Assembly (NCBI GenBank): GCA_030145265.1
Contig: JAQYWA010000052.1
Coordinates: forward strand, 1 to 9,625
DNA: 9,625 bases
From: Desulfuromonas sp.
GTDB taxonomy: Bacteria; Desulfobacterota; Desulfuromonadia; Desulfuromonadales; Trichloromonadaceae
Direction: 5' to 3'
Below the pieces are notes generated by a model, which saw only the letters and a program-made list of their open reading frames with translations, did not search any database and was not told the origin of the DNA. A program made the translations under genes and the position numbers. This document shows positions 5,920 to 9,625 of the stretch, one piece after another (positions within the stretch are counted from its first letter, which is position 1; each line of letters begins with the position of its first letter).

Positions 5920-6207
5920 ATGACCTATACAGAAATGAAAACGAGCCTTGAAATTTTGGGCCTGCCCGAGCGGGCCAGCCTCAAAGAGATCAAGGCCCGG
6001 CACCGAAGTCTGGTCAAGCGACACCACCCGGATCGAGACCCGAACCAGGCCCCCGAACGCATCCGGGCCATCAACGAGGCCTACCGCCTGCTGATGGATT
6101 TTTGCGCCAACTACCGTTTCTGCTTCTCGCAAGAGGAGTTTTACGAACAGAACCCAGAAGAACGCCTGCGTCAGCAATTCGCCCAGGATCCGGTATGGGG
6201 CGGGTGA
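5920..6207 (+). CDS. Stand-alone J-domain (DnaJ-like) co-chaperone
   Basis: This 95-residue protein is almost entirely one J-domain. The sequence LEILGLPERASLKEIKARHR (10-29) gives helices I-II, HPD at 36-38 is the catalytic tripeptide that stimulates Hsp70 (DnaK) ATPase, and INEAYRLL (51-58) is helix III. It lacks the Gly/Phe linker, zinc-finger repeats and C-terminal substrate domain of full DnaJ, so it probably targets DnaK to a specific client or site. The last 30 residues are aromatic and acidic (YRFCF at 65-69, EEFYEQ at 72-77, ending DPVWGG) and may be the client-binding tail. No membrane segment. GGAGGAG lies three bases before the ATG. It converges on the carbonic anhydrase gene with only 4 bp between stop codons, leaving no room for a terminator. 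Confidence 0.92.
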   Translation: MTYTEMKTSLEILGLPERASLKEIKARHRSLVKRHHPDRDPNQAPERIRAINEAYRLLMDFCANYRFCFSQEEFYEQNPEERLRQQFAQDPVWGG

Positions 6208-6211
6208 AACC

Positions 6212-6835
6212 TCAGCTCATCAACTCGAACAGCTCGGTTTCATCATTAAAATTGTAGATTTCGCCGGTTTCGATAATGTAGTGCCAGCCATAGATACTCA
6301 GCTTCCCCTCCCGGTATTTTTCCGCAACATAGGGATAGGTCAGCAGGTTTTTCATCTGCACCAGGACATTGACCTGTTCGGTGAGCCATTCGCGCTCTTC
6401 GGGAGAATCGTCCGTCATCAGGCGATCGACCCGCCCCTTGACCTCTTTCGACACTTCCAGCCATTTGCGCACATGGGGCAGATAATCGAGTTTCTCCGGC
6501 GGCAGATTCATAGCCGAACAGCCGCCGCAATTGGAATGCCCACAGATGACAATGGTATCGACCTCAAGAGCCTGCACCGCATACTCGATAGCCGAGGTGG
6601 TGGAGACATATTCTTCGGTCTTGCGGTAAGGCGGGACGATATTAGCCACGTTGCGGACGATGAATAGTTCGCCAGGGTCGGTCTGGGTAATCATGCTGGG
6701 CACCACCCGGGAGTCGGAACAGCCGATGAAGAGGGTGTGGGGCTTCTGCTGGCGACCGAGCTCCTTAAATAGCTCGCGATGACTCTCGAAATCCGCTTCC
6801 CTGAATTTCATGTAGCCCTTAAACAGTCTATCCAT
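6212..6835 (-). CDS. Beta-class carbonic anhydrase
   Basis: This 207-residue protein interconverts CO2 and bicarbonate on zinc. It carries the full beta-class signature: CSDSRVVP with C39, D41 and R43, then HSNCGGCSA with H100 and C103. The Zn ligands are C39, H100 and C103, and D41-R43 form the catalytic dyad. VRNVANIVPP (60-69) and TTSAIEYAVQAL (79-90) are the conserved active-site and dimer segments. The length is typical of bacterial beta enzymes and there is no signal peptide, so it is cytoplasmic. It likely supplies bicarbonate for carboxylations or balances CO2. AGGAAGG lies five bases before the ATG at 6835. It is preceded by the PHP gene's terminator on the same strand, so it should have its own promoter in 6836-6915, where I found no convincing -35/-10 pair. 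Confidence 0.97.
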   Translation of the reverse strand: MDRLFKGYMKFREADFESHRELFKELGRQQKPHTLFIGCSDSRVVPSMITQTDPGELFIVRNVANIVPPYRKTEEYVSTTSAIEYAVQALEVDTIVICGHSNCGGCSAMNLPPEKLDYLPHVRKWLEVSKEVKGRVDRLMTDDSPEEREWLTEQVNVLVQMKNLLTYPYVAEKYREGKLSIYGWHYIIETGEIYNFNDETELFELMS

Positions 6836-6891
6836 TACCGCCTTCCTCTCGACACCACCGACTCGATAATTTTACTCTAAGCAAAATAGTC

Positions 6892-6913
6892 CTGCTTTCA
6901 ACCCAAAAAGCAG
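6892..6913. repeat. Inverted repeat CTGCTTT/AAAGCAG upstream of the carbonic anhydrase
   Basis: Seven-base perfect arms (6892-6898 and 6907-6913) with an 8-base loop. It is nested inside a wider pair AAAATAGT (6883-6890) and ACTATTTT (6928-6935). It could extend the PHP terminator or act as an operator for the carbonic anhydrase gene; neither is shown. Confidence 0.4.
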
Positions 6914-6915
6914 CG

Positions 6916-6960
6916 AAAAACAAAAAAACTATTTTACTCCGACTAAACGGCGAAAATAGT
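6916..6960 (-). terminator. Probable intrinsic terminator of the PHP gene
   Basis: In minus-strand sense ACTATTTT (6960-6953) pairs with AAAATAGT (6935-6928). Additional CCG/CGG pairing closes a TTTAGT loop, and the stem is followed by TTTTTTGTTTTT (6927-6916). The stem is A/T-rich, but the tract and its position 40 bases past the PHP stop fit an intrinsic terminator. Confidence 0.6.
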
Positions 6961-6999
6961 GGCAAAAAATCTTGATGTCAAGCGGAATTGGAGTGAAGC

Positions 7000-7722
7000 T
7001 CAAGCAGGAAGGCCAAGAAATGTCAGGGCGGACTCGAGGGTACGGTTGACTACCTGCTCCCATTTTATCCCAGCCGCAGCCAATGCCCCCAGAGCATCGT
7101 CGAATTCTCCAACCCCCTGCGCAATATGGGCATCACTGCCAACCGTCACCGGCGCGCCCAGTTCGGCACAGAGGCGGATGATCTCCCGACAGTTGCCGTC
7201 GCTCCCCCTACGACTGATAAAAAAGGAGGAGTTGTTGATCTCCAGGGCGGTACCGGTGGCGGCACCCTTTTCCACCACGGCCCGGTAATCAAGGGGAAAG
7301 TTGGGGTTGCCCGGATGGGCAATGACCTTGACTTTCGGGTTGTCCATCAGGGCCAGCACCGCCCTGGTGTTCTCGTCGCGGCCACGCTCATCGAAGCCGC
7401 AGTCTTCGTGGAACCCGGCCATCACCAGGTCGAGCCGGTCGAGCAGCACATCTTCGAGGTCGAGCTGGCCGATGCCAAGAATATTTGCCTCGATGCCGCG
7501 CAGCACGCGCACCCCATGCAGATACTCGGGGACGAAGCGCAGGGCGGCAAAATGATAGGGATGCGGCCCGCCGGGAAGGCCAGGACCGTGGTCGGTCATC
7601 CCCACCATCTTCAGCCCCTTGCGGGCGGCCTCCTGAACGATTTCACCAAGAGTGCTGTAGGCATGGCCCGAAGCAACGGTATGCACATGCAGGTCGGCTT
7701 GCGGACTGAACGGGTACAACAT
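7000..7722 (-). CDS. PHP-domain metallohydrolase, YcdX-like
   Basis: This 240-residue single-domain protein has the PHP fold. It carries the complete metal-ligand set in the spacing of E. coli YcdX: DLHVHT (H12, H14), H20 in SGHAYS, TDHGPG (D44-H45), E78 in RGIEAN, H105 in GFHE, H136 in AHPGNP, and SDAH with D197 and H199. YcdX binds three zinc ions and acts as a phosphatase; the physiological substrate is not known, and the sequence does not identify it. Length matches the family. No signal peptide, so cytoplasmic. AGGGA precedes the ATG by six bases. It is divergent from the radical SAM gene across a 174-bp region and is followed by its own terminator. A histidinol-phosphatase-type function is less likely because the protein is shorter and closer to YcdX in motif layout. 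Confidence 0.92.
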   Translation of the reverse strand: MLYPFSPQADLHVHTVASGHAYSTLGEIVQEAARKGLKMVGMTDHGPGLPGGPHPYHFAALRFVPEYLHGVRVLRGIEANILGIGQLDLEDVLLDRLDLVMAGFHEDCGFDERGRDENTRAVLALMDNPKVKVIAHPGNPNFPLDYRAVVEKGAATGTALEINNSSFFISRRGSDGNCREIIRLCAELGAPVTVGSDAHIAQGVGEFDDALGALAAAGIKWEQVVNRTLESALTFLGLPA

Positions 7723-7763
7723 ACGGCTTCCCTTTCATCGAACGGCTTATCTGACTTCTGTAA

Positions 7764-7773
7764 AGTGTATACA
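7764..7773. promoter_or_regulatory. GTGTATAC box between the PHP and radical SAM genes
   Basis: AGTGTATACA lies in the divergent intergenic region, 42 bases from the PHP start codon. It shares GTGTATAC with boxes upstream of ilvE and of the glutamate synthase operon. It contains TATACA, so it may simply be a -10 element, but no well-spaced -35 was found on either strand. Confidence 0.35.
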
Positions 7774-7828
7774 TAACACAATTCAAGGTTGAGGACTAGG
7801 GGGCGGCGACAAGAAAAGCGTAAAGGTC

Positions 7829-7857
7829 TTGTGAGCCGGGCCGGACCGTGATAACTT
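7829..7857 (+). promoter_or_regulatory. Sigma-70-like promoter candidate for the radical SAM gene
   Basis: TTGTGA (7829-7834) and TAACTT (7852-7857) are 17 bases apart, giving a predicted start about 33 bases before the ATG at 7897. The hexamer matches are weak. The rest of the 174-bp divergent region shows no other clear element apart from the GTGTATAC box. Confidence 0.3.
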
Positions 7858-7896
7858 AATACTCTTGTTTAAAACTCGCACCTGAACAGGAAAACC

Positions 7897-9625
7897 ATGC
7901 AGACCAGTGACGTTCTGCCCCAAGTCAGCCGGCCGTCCCGCTATCTCGGCGGCGAAATGGGGAGCATTCATAAAGACCCGAAATCGGTCGAGGTAACCCT
8001 TGCCCTGGCGTTCCCCGATGTCTATGAGGTGGGGATGAGCCACCTCGGCTTCGCCATCCTCTACCATGCCCTGAACCGCCTCGACTGGGTGGCCGCCGAG
8101 CGCGCTTACGCCCCTTGGCCGGACATGCAGGAGCACCTGCGCGAAACCGCCACCCCGCTGGCTTCGCTCGAATCGGAGCGGCCGCTGGGTCAATTCGACA
8201 TCATCGGCTTCACCCTGCAGTACGAGTTGTCCTACAGCAACATCCTCGGCATGCTCGACCTGGCGGGCATCCCCCGCCGCCGCGACCGGCGCGACGAAGA
8301 CGCACCGCTGATCATGGTGGGCGGCCCCTGCGCCTTCAATCCCGAACCGCTGGCCGACTTCATCGACTGCGCGGTAATCGGTGATGGCGAAGAAGCGGTG
8401 GTCGAAGTGGCCGAAGCAGTCCGCGCCGCAAAAAAGGCGGGCGAAACCCGACAGCAGTTGCTGGAGCGACTGACTGCCATCGAAGGGGTCTACGTGCCGG
8501 CCCTGTTCGCCGTCGACTATCAGGAAGACGGCCGTATTGCGGCGATCCGCCCGCTGAAGGACGACTACCCGAACGTGCGCCGGCGCTTCCTGGCCGACCT
8601 CGACGGCGCCCCCTACCCGACCCAGCCGATCATCCCCTTCATGAACACCGTGCACAACCGGGTGGCGGTGGAGATCGCCCGTGGCTGCACCCGCGGCTGC
8701 CGCTTCTGCCAGGCCGGCTACATCTACCGACCGGTGCGCGAGCGCAGTCCCGCCCGGATCGCCTCGATTATCGAGGAATCCCTCGACAACTCGGGATACG
8801 GGGAAGTCTCGCTCCTTTCCCTGTCGACCGGCGACTTCACCTGCATCGAGCCGCTGCTCAAGGAATTGATGGCGCGCTACGCTGACGAGAAGGTGGCTAT
8901 TTCCTTCCCCAGCCTGCGAGTCGGTTCGCTGACCGAAGGGCTGATGGAGGAGATCAAGAAGGTCCGCAAAACCGGCTTCACCCTGGCCCCGGAAGCGGGG
9001 ACCGACCGCCTGCGCCAGGTCATCAACAAGGGGATTACCGAAGAAGACCTGCTGACATCTACCCACACCGCCTACACCCTCGGTTGGCGGGTCATCAAGC
9101 TCTACTTCATGATGGGCCTGCCAACGGAAACCGACGAAGACCTCGACGCCATCGTCGAACTGGCGGCCAAGGTCAAGCGCAGCGGCAAGGGAACCGAAGG
9201 AGGCAACGACGTCAACGTTTCAGTGTCGACCTTCGTCCCCAAGGCCCACACCCCCTTTCAATGGGAAGCGCAGATCGGCATCGACGAGACCCTGCAGAAA
9301 CAGAATCTTCTCCGTGACGGGCTGCGCCGAAAAAAACTGCGGCTCAAATGGCACACGGCTCAGCTCTCCTTCATGGAAGGGGTCTTCGCTCGCGGCGACC
9401 GCCGCCTTGGCGCCTTGCTAGAAAAGGCGGTCGACCTCGGCTGCCGCTTCGACGGCTGGCATGAGCACTTCAACTTCGACCTCTGGATGGCCGCCCTCGA
9501 AGCCTGCGGCATCGACCCGGACTGGTATCTGCGGCAACGGGACGAGCAGGAAATCCTCCCCTGGGACCACATTGATTGCGGCATTCCCAAGGCTTTTTTC
9601 GCCGCCGAGCGCCAGCGCTCGATCC
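7897..9625 (+). CDS. Radical SAM protein of the TIGR03960 type (3' end outside window)
   Basis: The frame is open from the ATG at 7897 to the right edge (576 codons). An in-frame TAA at 7870 excludes an earlier ATG, and AGGA precedes the start by about six bases. The N-terminal part resembles a B12-binding-like domain (SHLGFAILYHALN near 48-60, GFTLQYELSYSNILGML near 104-120, a GGP near 141 and IGDGEE near 160). The radical SAM core has ARGCTRGCRFCQAG with C264, C268 and C271 binding the [4Fe-4S] cluster that cleaves S-adenosylmethionine. LAPEAGTDRLR (near 363) and FMMGLPTETDED (near 405) are typical barrel motifs. The layout matches the uncharacterised TIGR03960 family, often fused or adjacent to a TIGR03936/DUF2344 partner and often next to rng-rplU-rpmA-obg; those genes would lie to the right. 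The reaction is unknown. A link to RNA or ribosome maturation is only inferred from that usual context. Confidence 0.9.
   Translation, partial: MQTSDVLPQVSRPSRYLGGEMGSIHKDPKSVEVTLALAFPDVYEVGMSHLGFAILYHALNRLDWVAAERAYAPWPDMQEHLRETATPLASLESERPLGQFDIIGFTLQYELSYSNILGMLDLAGIPRRRDRRDEDAPLIMVGGPCAFNPEPLADFIDCAVIGDGEEAVVEVAEAVRAAKKAGETRQQLLERLTAIEGVYVPALFAVDYQEDGRIAAIRPLKDDYPNVRRRFLADLDGAPYPTQPIIPFMNTVHNRVAVEIARGCTRGCRFCQAGYIYRPVRERSPARIASIIEESLDNSGYGEVSLLSLSTGDFTCIEPLLKELMARYADEKVAISFPSLRVGSLTEGLMEEIKKVRKTGFTLAPEAGTDRLRQVINKGITEEDLLTSTHTAYTLGWRVIKLYFMMGLPTETDEDLDAIVELAAKVKRSGKGTEGGNDVNVSVSTFVPKAHTPFQWEAQIGIDETLQKQNLLRDGLRRKKLRLKWHTAQLSFMEGVFARGDRRLGALLEKAVDLGCRFDGWHEHFNFDLWMAALEACGIDPDWYLRQRDEQEILPWDHIDCGIPKAFFAAERQRSI

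Noticed and set aside
5716..6177. 153-residue minus-strand frame
   Set aside because: It covers the J-domain gene on the opposite strand; the plus frame has the HPD motif and a good ribosome binding site.
7126..7776. 216-residue plus-strand frame
   Set aside because: It is antisense to the PHP gene, whose metal ligands are complete on the minus strand.
7783..9066. 427-residue minus-strand frame
   Set aside because: It is antisense to the radical SAM gene; the plus strand holds the CxxxCxxC motif and continuous family similarity.

Overview
The window reads as a chromosomal piece of a moderately GC-rich, anaerobic-type delta-proteobacterium, most likely of the Geobacter/Desulfuromonas/Pelobacter group. 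This placement is an inference. It rests on the split 'archaeal-type' glutamate synthase, the stand-alone J-domain protein, the TIGR03960-type radical SAM gene and a -24/-12 (sigma-54) promoter on a nitrogen gene. No RNA gene, insertion sequence or CRISPR array was found.

Region 1 (1-4059, minus strand) is a glutamate synthase operon. A class II glutamine amidotransferase (3904-2798) overlaps the FMN/Fe-S synthase subunit (2810-1167). After an 87-bp spacer made of heptad repeats comes a GXGXG-domain protein (from 1079, running off the left edge) that continues into a GltD-like Fe-S domain. Together they would release ammonia from glutamine, pass electrons from a reduced cofactor through Fe-S clusters and FMN, and aminate 2-oxoglutarate. 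A good sigma-54 promoter candidate and a sigma-70-like one lie upstream of the operon.

Region 2 (4060-5741, minus strand) holds what looks like a decayed fragment of an Amt ammonium channel, a strong intrinsic terminator, ilvE (branched-chain aminotransferase, a glutamate user) and an unannotated 58-codon ORF. Nitrogen assimilation and amino-group transfer therefore sit side by side.

Region 3 (5742-7722) holds a 95-residue J-domain protein (plus), converging with 4 bp between stop codons on a beta-carbonic anhydrase (minus). A YcdX-like PHP metallohydrolase (minus) follows, with its own terminator made of A/T-rich inverted repeats.

Region 4 (7723-9625) is a divergent promoter region followed by the first 576 codons of a TIGR03960-type radical SAM protein (plus), cut by the right edge.

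The genes themselves look ordinary. The items most worth checking are non-coding or architectural: a possible RNA switch over the third glutamate synthase gene's ribosome binding site, the Amt remnant, the GXGXG/GltD fusion, and an octamer GTGTATAC found in three intergenic regions. I saw no clear candidate for a wholly new system.
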